A stretch of DNA of 64,000 nt from Actinomadura luzonensis (lineage in GTDB: Bacteria; Actinomycetota; Actinomycetes; Streptosporangiales; Streptosporangiaceae). The DNA lies in the NCBI RefSeq assembly GCF_022664455.2, contig NZ_JAKRKC020000002.1, positions 1,364,001 through 1,428,000 of the forward strand, written 5' to 3'. Below the pieces are notes generated by a model. The model was not told the DNA's origin. It was given only the letters and a program-made list of their open reading frames with translations, and did no database searches. The position numbers and the translations under genes were made by a program. Numbering within the stretch: position 1 is the stretch's first letter; each line of letters opens with the position of its first letter. This document shows, piece by piece, positions 1 to 8,061 of the stretch.

Positions 1-1207
1 GCCCGCGCAGCTCCAAGGGCGGCGACCAGGTGCGCCCGCCGTTCGCCGAGGAGGTGTAGGCGACCGTCAGGCGGCAGGCCGGGGCGGCGCAGGCGGCGTC
101 GGGGTAGCGGTAGTAGGCGACGGCCAGGCGGGCCGTGCCGCCCGAGGAGGCCCGGTCCACGCCGAGCCCGGGAACGAAGTGGTCGCCCGCGTCGGACGTC
201 ACCCGCACGACCGGCCCCCACCGGCCGCCGTCCGCGGAGGCGGCCAGCACGACGTCGTTGCCGCCGCACAGGTACTGGAAGCGGCAGTCGTGCCAGGCCA
301 CGTACACGGTGCCGGCGGCGTCCGCCTCGGCCGACGGCAGCGGCAGCGCCCGTACGCCGCCCGCGACCAGGTGCCGCTGCACGGCCGTGACCAGCGTGTC
401 GCCGCCCCAGGTGGCCCCGCCGTCGCGGGAGCGGAACGCCCGGATCGCGCCGTCGCGGCCCAGGTACGGCACCACGACCGACCCGTCGGGGCGCACCACG
501 GGCTGCGCGCCGGTCCCGGAGGCCGGCGTGCCGGTCGCCGTCCAGGTCAGCCCGCCGTCGGAGGAGCGCGCCATGCTGATCGCGCCGTCCGCCGCGAGGT
601 CGGCGAAGGCGACGTGGCAGCGGCCGTGGAAGGGGCTGGCGGGCGTGTCGTCGCAGGCGATCCACGGCTTGTCGAGATCGGCGTCCCGGCCCGCCTCCTG
701 GGGCGGGACGGCCACCTGCACGGGGGCGTCCCAGGTGCGGCCGCCGTCGGCGGAACGGCTGGCCAGCACGGCCGCGCCGGTGATCCCGCCGGTGTCGGTG
801 ATCGCCAGGGAGGCGATCAGCCAGACGCCGTGCCAGGCGTCGTAGGCCACGGACGGGTCGCTGACCCGCTGGTACGGCCCCCCGCCGAACACGGTGATCC
901 CCGGCAGCGCGCCGCTCTCCCAGGTGCGGCCGCCGTCGCCGGAGACGGCGTAGGCGATGCCCGAGGCCCCGCCGTCGAAGAAGCGGCCGGACTGCTGGGC
1001 GGTCACGACGGTGTCGCCCCACTGGTAGGTGTCGGGGCCGGTCTGGGTGGCGTGCCTGCTGGTGGCGTTGACGTACGGGTCGGCGCCGAGCGCGGTGAGC
1101 GGGACGTCCGCGGCGCCGGGTGCCGAGGCGGACGCGGGAGGCAGAAGGGGCCGGAAGGGGACGAGGGCCAGGAGGAGGGCCAGGAGAAGGGGCAAGGGGA
1201 CGGGCAC
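1..1207 (-). CDS. Secreted Asp-box (BNR) repeat protein, partial
   Basis: The 3' end lies outside the window, so only about 402 N-terminal residues are visible. I chose the GTG at 1207 because GGGAGG sits just upstream and the next residues form a signal peptide (VPVPLPLLLALLLALV, then an Ala-rich cleavage region). The mature part carries at least five Asp-box motifs of the S-x-D-x-G-x-T-W type (SGDGGRTW, SADGGRTW, SSDGGLTW, SRDGGATW, SANGGRTW), the hallmark of sialidase-like beta-propellers. Asp boxes show the fold and not the activity: I see no sialidase arginine triad or FRIP motif, so the substrate is unknown. It is followed 66 bp upstream by a second gene of the same type and is probably co-expressed with it. 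The product is likely exported. Confidence 0.8.
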   Translation of the reverse strand, partial: MPVPLPLLLALLLALVPFRPLLPPASASAPGAADVPLTALGADPYVNATSRHATQTGPDTYQWGDTVVTAQQSGRFFDGGASGIAYAVSGDGGRTWESGALPGITVFGGGPYQRVSDPSVAYDAWHGVWLIASLAITDTGGITGAAVLASRSADGGRTWDAPVQVAVPPQEAGRDADLDKPWIACDDTPASPFHGRCHVAFADLAADGAISMARSSDGGLTWTATGTPASGTGAQPVVRPDGSVVVPYLGRDGAIRAFRSRDGGATWGGDTLVTAVQRHLVAGGVRALPLPSAEADAAGTVYVAWHDCRFQYLCGGNDVVLAASADGGRWGPVVRVTSDAGDHFVPGLGVDRASSGGTARLAVAYYRYPDAACAAPACRLTVAYTSSANGGRTWSPPLELRG

Positions 1208-1273
1208 CGGCGACCTCCCTAGGGGCGTCGCCTTCCACTTGGCACCGTCCCGCGCCACCTGTCAACCACCCGA

Positions 1274-3163
1274 TCAGGACACCGCCCGCCGCGCCGTGTA
1301 GACCTCCTGCTCGTTGGCCGGGTCCGCCTGCGGCGCGGGCGCCGTGCAGGTGCGCGGCGGCACGCCGGGGACGCCGGTGCCCGGGCACAGGAACAGCGCG
1401 GCCTGCCGGGTGTCCATCCACAGCGGCAGCACCCCGCCCGCGCCCGCGGTGATCTGGATGTAGTCGCCGTAGAACACGCCGCCGAACTGGGTGGGCGGCG
1501 GCATGCTGGAGGAGGTCACCCGCTGCGTGGCGTACCCGGCGCCGGTCCGCGCCGACAGCGACACGTCGGAGAAGCCGGTCGCGGACGCGTCGCCGTACTG
1601 CCGGTCGAAGTAGCCCACGACGAACCGGCCGGCCGGCGTGTAGGCCGCGCCGTGCCAGAACTGGTCGGTGGTGCGCTGCGCGGGCCGGTCGGTGGCCGAC
1701 GGCAGGGCGCGCACGTCCGTGGCGCCGCCGGCGAAGCTCGCGCCGCCGTCCGCGGACTCCGACACCACGATGTCGTTGTTGCAGGGGCCCTTGACGCCGG
1801 TGTAGAGCGGGTTGCCGAGCGGCCCGGTGAAGCCGGCCGGGACGCAGCCGGTCGCCTCGCGCGAGTTGCGGTTGACGTAGGAGCCGTAGGAGACCGTCAC
1901 CTGGGCGGCGTTCCTCGGGTTGACGCTGATGTAGGGGTAGTTGGTGGCCCGGAAGACGGAGTTCGCCGTCGCGCCCTTCTCGGGGACGCAGGAGCGGCCG
2001 GGGTCCGCGCCGCCCTGGTAGGTCGCGCAGTCCGGCAGGTCGTAGAAGTCGCCCGCCTTGACCGGGGCCGAGAAGCTCGCCCCGCCGTCGGCCGACCTGG
2101 CGACCAGCATCTGCAGGTGGTTGTCGCCGGCGCCGGTGGGGACGGTGTTGTAGTTGGCCCACACGACGTAGAGCGCGCCGTCGGGGCCCACGGCCGGCTG
2201 CGAGAACTGGTTGACCGTGCAGCGGCCCTGCGGCGCCGGGATGCCGAAGCCGCCGGCGCACAGCGCCGTGTCGCCGCTGACCAGCACGGGCGCGCCGAAC
2301 GTCTCGCCGTAGTCGAGCGAGCGGGCGGCGTAGATGTAGGCGGTGCCGTCGTCGGCGAACGTCGTCCACGTCACGTACACCCGGTCCCGGTACGGGCTGG
2401 AGACGTAGTGGTCGACGGCCATGAGCGGTTTGTCCAGCAGGAAGTCGCCGGCGCCCGCCGTGTCGTCGTGCTCGGCGACCGGGCGGCCGGTGAAGTTCCA
2501 CGACGCGCCGCCGGTGCCGGTGGAGCGGAAGACGTAGATGCCGCTGGACTGGTCGGGGTTCGGGCTGACCGCGGCGCCCCGGTTGAAGGCCAGGCAGGTC
2601 AGGTACACGTTGCCGCGGCTGTCCCACTCCACGGACGGGTCGCCGCCGCCCTGCCAGTACTCGCGGGGCGCGCCGCCGAAGGCGGTGCCGCGGGTGAACT
2701 GGTTCGGCACGGTCGCGTCGGCCCAGGCGTCGCCGCCGTCGCGCGAGTACGACACGCCGCACGTGCCGTCGCCGCGCCGGTAGTCGTTGTAGGCGGCCAC
2801 GACCCGGCGGGCGTCGTACGGGTCGGCCGCGATCCACGTCTCGTTCTGCGCCTGGGAGCGCCCCTGCAGGTCGGGGTCGGTGACGTTGGCGCAGTTGACG
2901 TTGACCTTGACGTTGTCGCCGCGCCGCGCCGCGCAGCCGGGGGCGGAGGCCCGGAAGCCGGACGGGGCGAGCCGGGCCGCGGCCGGCGCGGCCAGGGCCT
3001 CCGTCAGCGCGCCCGAGGCCAGGCGCCGCTGCCACGGCTTGAGGCTCTGGTAGCCGAACGCCTCGGCGCCGGCCGGCGGGGCGGGCAGGGAGGCGGACAG
3101 CGAGGCGGCGGCGAGTACGAGGGTGCCCGCGGCGGCCAGGTTCAGGGCATGGCGGAGACGCAT
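1274..3163 (-). CDS. Secreted Asp-box (BNR) repeat protein
   Basis: A 629-residue protein with a clear signal peptide (MRLRHALNLAAAGTLVLAAA, then an Ala-Ser-Leu stretch) and a mature domain rich in Tyr, Trp, Asp and Gly. Asp-box-like motifs recur (SRDGGDAW, then SADGGASF twice), and WDSRGNVYLTCLAF and GPDGALYVVWANY segments look like propeller blades. The paired cysteines fit a secreted, disulfide-bonded protein. The ATG follows GGAGGCAGG. It lies directly upstream of the partial BNR gene in the same orientation; they look like diverged paralogues. The family includes sialidases, photosystem stability factors and many uncharacterised exo-proteins. No catalytic signature is visible, so the enzymatic call is left open. 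Confidence 0.85.
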   Translation of the reverse strand: MRLRHALNLAAAGTLVLAAASLSASLPAPPAGAEAFGYQSLKPWQRRLASGALTEALAAPAAARLAPSGFRASAPGCAARRGDNVKVNVNCANVTDPDLQGRSQAQNETWIAADPYDARRVVAAYNDYRRGDGTCGVSYSRDGGDAWADATVPNQFTRGTAFGGAPREYWQGGGDPSVEWDSRGNVYLTCLAFNRGAAVSPNPDQSSGIYVFRSTGTGGASWNFTGRPVAEHDDTAGAGDFLLDKPLMAVDHYVSSPYRDRVYVTWTTFADDGTAYIYAARSLDYGETFGAPVLVSGDTALCAGGFGIPAPQGRCTVNQFSQPAVGPDGALYVVWANYNTVPTGAGDNHLQMLVARSADGGASFSAPVKAGDFYDLPDCATYQGGADPGRSCVPEKGATANSVFRATNYPYISVNPRNAAQVTVSYGSYVNRNSREATGCVPAGFTGPLGNPLYTGVKGPCNNDIVVSESADGGASFAGGATDVRALPSATDRPAQRTTDQFWHGAAYTPAGRFVVGYFDRQYGDASATGFSDVSLSARTGAGYATQRVTSSSMPPPTQFGGVFYGDYIQITAGAGGVLPLWMDTRQAALFLCPGTGVPGVPPRTCTAPAPQADPANEQEVYTARRAVS

Positions 3164-3330
3164 CCTGCCTCCAGAGGGACGAAGGGTGCCGGTCCCGGGT
3201 TCTCCCCGAGCCGGTCGCTCCGTCCGTCAGGAGGACCCGGGAACTGGACGGTAAGCCCGTTCCCGGCCCGCGCCAAGCCTTCCCCGCGACTTCGCCGTGA
3301 CCACATGCGGACAGGCGGGCCACGCGCGCC

Positions 3331-4449
3331 TCAGGTCTCGCCGTGCGCGACGTCGCGGTGGATGCGCGCCAGGGGGACGCCGCCCGCCTGCAGGCGGCGC
3401 ACGGTGTCGTTGACCATGGAGGACGGGCCGCACACGTACACGTCGTGCTCGGCCCAGGAGTGGAAGCGCTGGGTCACCTCGGGCAGCTCGCCGCGCATCC
3501 CGTCCCAGGACGGGTCTCCGGAGACGACGGGCAGCACCCGCAGCCACGGGAACGCGGCGGCCATCCGCAGCAGGTCGGGCAGGTCGTAGAGCTGGTCGGC
3601 GGTGCGGGCGCCGTACAGCAGGTGGATGTTGGGCCGCCGGCCGGAGGCGATGACGTGCTCGACGATCGCCTTGAGCGGCGCGAGGCCGGTGCCGCCCGCC
3701 ACGCACAGCAGGTCGCGCGCGCTGTGCTCGCGCGGCGTCATCGTGCCCATGGCCGGTCCCAGCATGACCGTGTCGCCGACGGCGGTGTGCCGGGTCAGCG
3801 CGGTGGACACCCATCCGCCGGGCACCGAGCGCACGTGCAGCCGGACGGTGTGGTCCAGGCGGGGCGCGTTGGCGATGGAGAACGTGCGCCACACCCGCGG
3901 CCAGCGCGCGGTCTGCACGTTGACGTACTGGCCCGGCAGGTACGGCAGCCGCTGCGCCGGCCGCAGCGTGAGGACGGCGATGTCGCGGTGGCGCCGCTCG
4001 TGGCCGACGACCTCGGCCGGCCACCAGGCGGGGGAGACGCCGGCGTCGGCCTCGGCCGCGCCGATCATCAGGTTGGCGGCGGCGGTGTAGGCCGACACCC
4101 AGGCCGCCTCGATCTCGTGGTCCCACACGTCGGCCGCGAAGCGGCGGACCGTGGCCAGCAGGGCGTTGCCGACGGCGGTGTAGTGCTCGGCGAGCACGCC
4201 GTACTTGCGGTGGTCCCTGCCGAGCTGCTCCAGGTACGCCGACAGCCCGCCGGGGCTGTCGAGGCTCCAGACGATCCGGGTCAGCGCGCTGAACAGCCGG
4301 TCGCGCTGGACGTCCATCGCGGGCGGGAACATCGCCCGCAGATGCGGGCTCTCGGCGAACAGCCGGCCGTAGAAATAGGCGGTGGCCCGTTCTGCGTGCG
4401 GCTCGACGACGGAGAAACTCTCCTTGACCAGGCGCGGATTCAACGACAT
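3331..4449 (-). CDS. Flavohaemoglobin-type protein (nitric oxide dioxygenase-like)
   Basis: 372 residues. Residues 1-130 are a globin domain: the proximal haem histidine is in VLAEHY (about H89), a B10-type tyrosine lies in YFYGRLF (about 27), and an E7-type glutamine lies in DVQRDRLF (about 48). Residues 150-372 are a ferredoxin-NADP reductase module with an FAD motif (RTFSIANAP), an NAD(P) loop (GGTGLAPLKAI) and a C-terminal VYVCGPSSM motif. This order is that of flavohaemoglobins, which oxidise NO to nitrate with NAD(P)H and O2; actinobacterial variants can have other roles. Slightly shorter than E. coli Hmp. The ATG at 4449 is preceded by GTGGGG. Two inverted repeats in the upstream region suggest regulation. 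Cytosolic. Confidence 0.9.
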   Translation of the reverse strand: MSLNPRLVKESFSVVEPHAERATAYFYGRLFAESPHLRAMFPPAMDVQRDRLFSALTRIVWSLDSPGGLSAYLEQLGRDHRKYGVLAEHYTAVGNALLATVRRFAADVWDHEIEAAWVSAYTAAANLMIGAAEADAGVSPAWWPAEVVGHERRHRDIAVLTLRPAQRLPYLPGQYVNVQTARWPRVWRTFSIANAPRLDHTVRLHVRSVPGGWVSTALTRHTAVGDTVMLGPAMGTMTPREHSARDLLCVAGGTGLAPLKAIVEHVIASGRRPNIHLLYGARTADQLYDLPDLLRMAAAFPWLRVLPVVSGDPSWDGMRGELPEVTQRFHSWAEHDVYVCGPSSMVNDTVRRLQAGGVPLARIHRDVAHGET

Positions 4450-4470
4450 GTACGCAACCCCACTTCGCCG

Positions 4471-4491
4471 GACCGGAGCGGTGTTCCGGTC
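4471..4491. promoter_or_regulatory. Inverted repeat upstream of flavohaemoglobin
   Basis: GACCGGA, 7-nt spacer, TCCGGTC: perfect 7-bp arms 22 bp before the flavohaemoglobin start. It could be an operator or a leader hairpin. The sequence does not resemble an NsrR site that I know. Confidence 0.4.
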
Positions 4492-4616
4492 CTCGTCGTT
4501 CCACCTCCCTGACGGCTCCGGGTGGTGAGCGGCGCGGCCAGCCCCGGCTCCCGCGCGCTCGGAAAGGAGTCTTACATCACGCCTGACCCGTCACCACCGT
4601 TTCGCCGTAATACGGT

Positions 4617-4636
4617 GCGAATTTCGCCGCATTCGC
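4617..4636. promoter_or_regulatory. GCGAAT/ATTCGC inverted repeat in divergent promoter region
   Basis: GCGAAT, 8-nt spacer, ATTCGC, and another ATTCGC at 4674-4679 beside TATATT. This is the most AT-rich stretch of the neighbourhood, lying between the divergent flavohaemoglobin and small unknown gene. Candidate operator for either gene; TATATT (4671-4676) is a plausible -10 for the rightward gene. Confidence 0.35.
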
Positions 4637-4710
4637 ATTTCTTTTTTCGGCAATTAACGTGAATAAAAGTTATATTCGCGAAATTGCCGGATCGGGCGTA
4701 CCATCCGGCC

Positions 4711-5007
4711 ATGCCAGCCTTCCATCCCCGGCGAGTGGCCTGGGAAGGCGCCCTGGCCTTCGTGTACGCGGCCGCCACGGACGCCTACTGGTGGCTGAGC
4801 GAGGCGGTCGGGCACTACCTCGGCCTCATGTACCAGCTCGAGCTCTGCGAGACGCGGCTGCGGCTCCAGGCCGACGAGGAGGTGTTCTACGGCGAGGCAG
4901 GGGCGTGGCGGGCCCGCCTGGACGAGCTCGTCGACACCCGGCCGGCCGCCGTGCCCGTCCTCGCCCAGATCATCTCGGAGACCTCCGCCCGTATGCCCGC
5001 CTACTGA
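4711..5007 (+). CDS. Small hypothetical protein (98 aa)
   Basis: I do not recognise this family. From the ATG at 4711 it is 98 residues: MPAFHPRRVAWEGALAFVYA, then an acidic, mostly helical body with WWLSEAVGHYLGLMY and a Leu/Glu-rich segment, ending SARMPAY. No signal peptide, membrane span or metal motif. An in-frame TTG at 4684 would add nine residues, but TATATT at 4671-4676 would put the transcript start near 4683, which makes a short leader plus ATG 4711 more natural. Codon use is typical of the neighbourhood, supporting a real gene. It is divergent from the flavohaemoglobin, and a 13-bp hairpin covers its stop codon. Confidence 0.6.
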   Translation: MPAFHPRRVAWEGALAFVYAAATDAYWWLSEAVGHYLGLMYQLELCETRLRLQADEEVFYGEAGAWRARLDELVDTRPAAVPVLAQIISETSARMPAY

Positions 5008-5022
5008 CGGGCGGGCATACGG
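4989..5022 (+). terminator. Hairpin terminator overlapping the stop codon
   Basis: Perfect 13-bp stem (CCGTATGCCCGCC / GGCGGGCATACGG) with an 8-nt loop that contains the TGA stop of the small upstream gene. No U-tract follows, as is common for high-GC terminators. Folding is read from the sequence; termination is inferred. Confidence 0.55.
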
Positions 5023-5196
5023 CCCGTCACCTGACAACCCCCGGTGAAGAGGGCGAACGGCCGAAGTCCGATGTGGTGGGATCTTTCGGAGAGGTGCCAT
5101 AGCGGAAAGCCGTTAGGCCATGATGGGCAGTCAAGCCGTCGGCGCGGACGGGCCCGGCGGCGGCACGACTCCACCCTGCCCCCCGGGAGAGAGCGC

Positions 5197-5880
5197 ATGT
5201 CCCGACCGCTGATCGGCATCACCGCCTACTACGAGGCCGCCCGCTGGGGCGACTGGGTCAGGGAGGCGGTCCTGTCGCCGCCCTCCTACGCCAAGGCGGT
5301 GGTCCGGGCGGGCGGCGCCCCCGTGGTCCTGCCGCCCGTCGGCCCGCACGCCGTCGAGGACTACGTACGGGGGCTGAACGGCCTGGTGCTGGCCGGCGGC
5401 GTCGAGCTGGGCGCCGAGTCGTACCAGGGCGAGCAGGACGCCCGGGTGCCCGGCCCGCAGCCCCACCGCGACCGCTTCGAGCTGGCCCTGGCGCGCGCCG
5501 CCGTCCGCGCCGACGTGCCCGTCCTCGCCGTCGCCCGCGGCATGCACGTGCTGAACGTGGCCCAGGGCGGCACCCTGATCCCGTGGCTGCCCGCCGCGCT
5601 CGACAGCGACCGCCACGCCGCGCCCGGCGCCCACACGATCCAGGTCAGCGTGACCAGCAGGCTCGGCAAGGCGATCGGCGACCGGGTGGAGGTGGTCGCG
5701 CCGCACCACCAGTCCGTCCGCCGCCTCGGCACCGGGCTGCTGGCCGTGGCCTGGGCCGAGGACCAGATCGTCGAGGCCGTCGAGCTGCAGGGCCACCGCT
5801 TCGGCGTCGGCGTGCAGTGGCACCCCGAGCGCGGCGAGGACGGGCGGCTCTTCGATGCGTTCATGGAGGCGGCCCGCTAG
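5197..5880 (+). CDS. PuuD/peptidase C26-like protein lacking the nucleophile Cys
   Basis: 227 residues, starting at the ATG at 5197 after GGGAGAGA. The fold is that of class I glutamine amidotransferases of the gamma-glutamyl-GABA hydrolase group: PLIGITAYYE at the N-terminus, LNGLVLAGGVELG, the elbow segment PVLAVARGMHVLNVAQGGTL and a C-terminal VQWHPE with His209 and Glu211. In active members the elbow reads (I/V)CRGMQ; here the Cys position is Ala113 (codon GCC). The GGGDVDP-like loop is also altered. With no nucleophile it should not hydrolyse gamma-glutamyl amides by the known mechanism. It is the first gene of a tight three-gene operon (9 bp to the next). A regulatory or scaffolding role is possible. 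Fold assignment is sure; function is unknown. Confidence 0.85.
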   Translation: MSRPLIGITAYYEAARWGDWVREAVLSPPSYAKAVVRAGGAPVVLPPVGPHAVEDYVRGLNGLVLAGGVELGAESYQGEQDARVPGPQPHRDRFELALARAAVRADVPVLAVARGMHVLNVAQGGTLIPWLPAALDSDRHAAPGAHTIQVSVTSRLGKAIGDRVEVVAPHHQSVRRLGTGLLAVAWAEDQIVEAVELQGHRFGVGVQWHPERGEDGRLFDAFMEAAR

Positions 5881-5889
5881 GCTGCGATC

Positions 5890-6819
5890 ATGCCGCTGCA
5901 CCCCCAGGCGCGGGAGTTCCTCGCCACCGCCGGGTCCGACGAGGGCGCCGGCCCCGGCTCGGCCAGGGGTCCGATGACGCCGGCTGACATCCTGAGCATG
6001 CGCGCGGCCCCCGACAGGTACGCGCTGCACCGCGGCCCGCTGACCACGCTGCCCTTCGTCCGGGACGAGGTGGCCGAAGAGGTGCCGATCCGCATCTACC
6101 GGGCCGACCCGGGCGACGCCCTGCTGCCGGTCGTGGTCTACTTCCACGACGGCGGCTTCGTCCGGGGCTCGGTCAAGCGCTCCGACGCGATGGGCCGCTT
6201 CCTGGCCGTGCGCACCGGCGCGGTGGTGGTGTCGGCCGGCTACCGGCTCGCGCCCGAGCACCCGTTCCCCGCCGCCGCCGACGACGCCTGGACCGTCGTG
6301 CGCGACATCTTCGCCCGGCCCGCCTTCTACCAGAGCAACGGCAGCGTGGCCGTGGCCGGCGAGGGCGCGGGCGGCAACCTCGCGGCCGTCGCCGCCTGGC
6401 AGGCGCGCGACGCCGGCCTGCGCCTGGCCCACCAGGCGCTCGCCTGCCCCGTCCTCGACGCCGCGATGGAGCTGCCCAGCCACCGCGACTACGCCAAGGG
6501 GTACGCGCTGCCCGCCGCCGAGCTGGCCTGGCTGCTGGACACGTACGCTCCCGGCGCCGATCCCGCCGACCCCCGCCTGTCGCCGCTGCGGCTGCCCGAC
6601 GCCGCCGGCCTGCCGCCCGCCACCGTCGTCACCGCCGAGTACGACGTGGTGCGCGACGAGGGCGAGGCGTACGCCCGCCGCCTGGAGGAGGCCGGCGTGC
6701 CGGTCGAGTGCCGCCGCTGGGACGGCGCCCTGCACGGCTTCACCGCGCTGCCCGGCCTGTTCGACCAGGGCGCCGAGGCCCGCGACTACCTGGCCGCCCG
6801 CCTGAAGGAAGCCCTGTGA
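5890..6819 (+). CDS. HSL-family alpha/beta hydrolase with Ser-to-Gly nucleophile change
   Basis: 309 residues with hormone-sensitive-lipase/esterase architecture: VVYFHDGGFVRG at about 83-93 (family HGGG oxyanion motif), GYRLAPEHPFPAA at 117-129, the nucleophile elbow at 157-161, Asp252 in AEYDVVRDEG and His282 in ALHGF. The elbow, normally GDSAGG, reads GEGAGG, so the catalytic Ser is Gly159 (codon GGC), and the oxyanion motif has HDGG for HGGG. Asp and His are kept. This predicts loss of esterase activity while the fold is retained. It starts 9 bp after the PuuD-like gene and ends 24 bp before the crotonase gene, so the three should be co-transcribed. No signal peptide. Confidence 0.85.
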   Translation: MPLHPQAREFLATAGSDEGAGPGSARGPMTPADILSMRAAPDRYALHRGPLTTLPFVRDEVAEEVPIRIYRADPGDALLPVVVYFHDGGFVRGSVKRSDAMGRFLAVRTGAVVVSAGYRLAPEHPFPAAADDAWTVVRDIFARPAFYQSNGSVAVAGEGAGGNLAAVAAWQARDAGLRLAHQALACPVLDAAMELPSHRDYAKGYALPAAELAWLLDTYAPGADPADPRLSPLRLPDAAGLPPATVVTAEYDVVRDEGEAYARRLEEAGVPVECRRWDGALHGFTALPGLFDQGAEARDYLAARLKEAL

Positions 6820-6843
6820 GGGGGACGCCGTGAGGGAGACGAC

Positions 6844-7641
6844 TTGAAGAACGGCCATTACGACAAGTACGAGAAGCTGCGTCTCGACAGCCCCGCCGAC
6901 GGCGTGCTGCGCGTCACGATCAGCGAGCCGGCCCGCCTCAACGCCGTCGACGCCGTCGCCCACCGCGAGCTGGGCGAGATCTGGCGCGACGCCGACCGCG
7001 ACGACAGCGTGCGGTCGATCCTGGTCAGGGGCGAGGGCCGGGCGTTCTCCGCGGGCGGCGACCTGTCGATGATCGAGGAGATGATGGCCGACCACGCCAC
7101 CCGGCTGCGGGTGTTCGCCGAGGCCCGCGACATCGTCTACAACGTCCTCAACTGCGCCAAGCCGGTCGTCTCGGCCATTCAGGGGCCGGCCGTCGGCGCG
7201 GGGCTGGCGGTGGCGCTGCTCGCCGACGTCTCCGTCGCCGGCCGCACCGCCCGCATCATCGACGGCCACACCCGCCTCGGCGTCGCGGCCGGCGACCACG
7301 CCGCCATCGTCTGGCCGCTGCTGTGCGGCCTGGCCAAGGCCAAGTACCACCTGCTGCTGTGCGAGCCGGTCACCGGCGAGCAGGCCGAGCGCATGGGGCT
7401 GGTCAGTCTCTGCGTCGACGACGACGAGGTGCACGACAAGGCGCTGGAGGTCGCCGTCCGGCTGGCCGCCGGCGCGCAGGAGGCGATCCGGCTCACCAAG
7501 TACGCGCTCAACAACTGGCTGCGGATGGCCGGGCCGTCCTTCGACGCCTCGCTGGCGATGGAGTTCCTCGGTTTCACCGGTCCCGACGTCGCCGAGGGCG
7601 TCCGGGCGCTGCGCGAGAAGCGGCCTCCGGCGTTCGGCTGA
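6844..7641 (+). CDS. Enoyl-CoA hydratase/isomerase (crotonase) family protein
   Basis: 265 residues beginning at TTG 6844, preceded by GAGGGAGA. The crotonase core is clear: LNAVDAVAHREL, RAFSAGGDL (CoA oxyanion loop) and GPAVGAGLAVALLADVSVAG, then LGVAAGDHAAIVWPLL, a form seen in many actinobacterial paralogues. The two glutamates used by classical hydratases (rat E144 and E164) align with Ala122 and His142, so simple enoyl-CoA hydration by the textbook mechanism is unlikely; other crotonase chemistries remain possible. Last gene of the operon with the PuuD-like and HSL-like proteins, both of which also lack their nucleophiles. Cytosolic, probably trimeric or hexameric by family. Confidence 0.85.
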   Translation: MKNGHYDKYEKLRLDSPADGVLRVTISEPARLNAVDAVAHRELGEIWRDADRDDSVRSILVRGEGRAFSAGGDLSMIEEMMADHATRLRVFAEARDIVYNVLNCAKPVVSAIQGPAVGAGLAVALLADVSVAGRTARIIDGHTRLGVAAGDHAAIVWPLLCGLAKAKYHLLLCEPVTGEQAERMGLVSLCVDDDEVHDKALEVAVRLAAGAQEAIRLTKYALNNWLRMAGPSFDASLAMEFLGFTGPDVAEGVRALREKRPPAFG

Positions 7642-8061
7642 ACCGGCGCGTGTGCTTGCCCGCCCTCCGGGTAGGCGCAGATCATGACACGGATCCGCCC
7701 GGCGAGGCCGAGAACGCAGCCCCGCGGACGGGCCGGGAAGATGGCGACCGGCGCGGCAGCCTGCCGCGCGCGGTACGAGAAGGAGGGGTTCGTGTACGCG
7801 CAGGCGGCCACCGGGGGGACTCGGGCCGCCGAGGCGATGACGCCCCGCGCACCCGCCCGCCGGGGCCGGGACGGCGCCGTACGACCCTGCCGGCGGGCCC
7901 GCCCGTCGCGGACACGCATGGGGCCCGAGCGTGATCCGCGAGGAGATGGGCAGGCAGGGCCGATCGGCTCCCGGGCGATGCGCGGGTGACGCACCTGGGC
8001 GTGAGGTGGTTGAGCCAGAGCCTCCTCCGTCACGGGTGCGCCCTCGCCCCCTCCCCGCACC
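7642..8061. other. Gene-poor stretch with one doubtful small ORF
   Basis: 420 bp between the crotonase gene and the convergent methyltransferase. Most frames are open only because GC is high, and none gives a protein-like sequence. The only point of note is AGGAGG at 7781-7786 followed five bases later by GTG 7792, which would open a 65-codon ORF to 7989 that is very Arg/Pro-rich and of low complexity. I do not call it a gene. No tRNA or clear terminator seen. Confidence 0.4.

Noticed and set aside
5131..7434. 767-codon antisense open frame
   Set aside because: Low-complexity Gly/Val/Arg/Ala product typical of the antisense of high-GC genes; the plus strand carries three recognisable families.
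7684..7989. Small ORF with AGGAGG and GTG start
   Set aside because: Product is Arg/Pro-rich low complexity with no family resemblance; the ribosome site alone is not enough.
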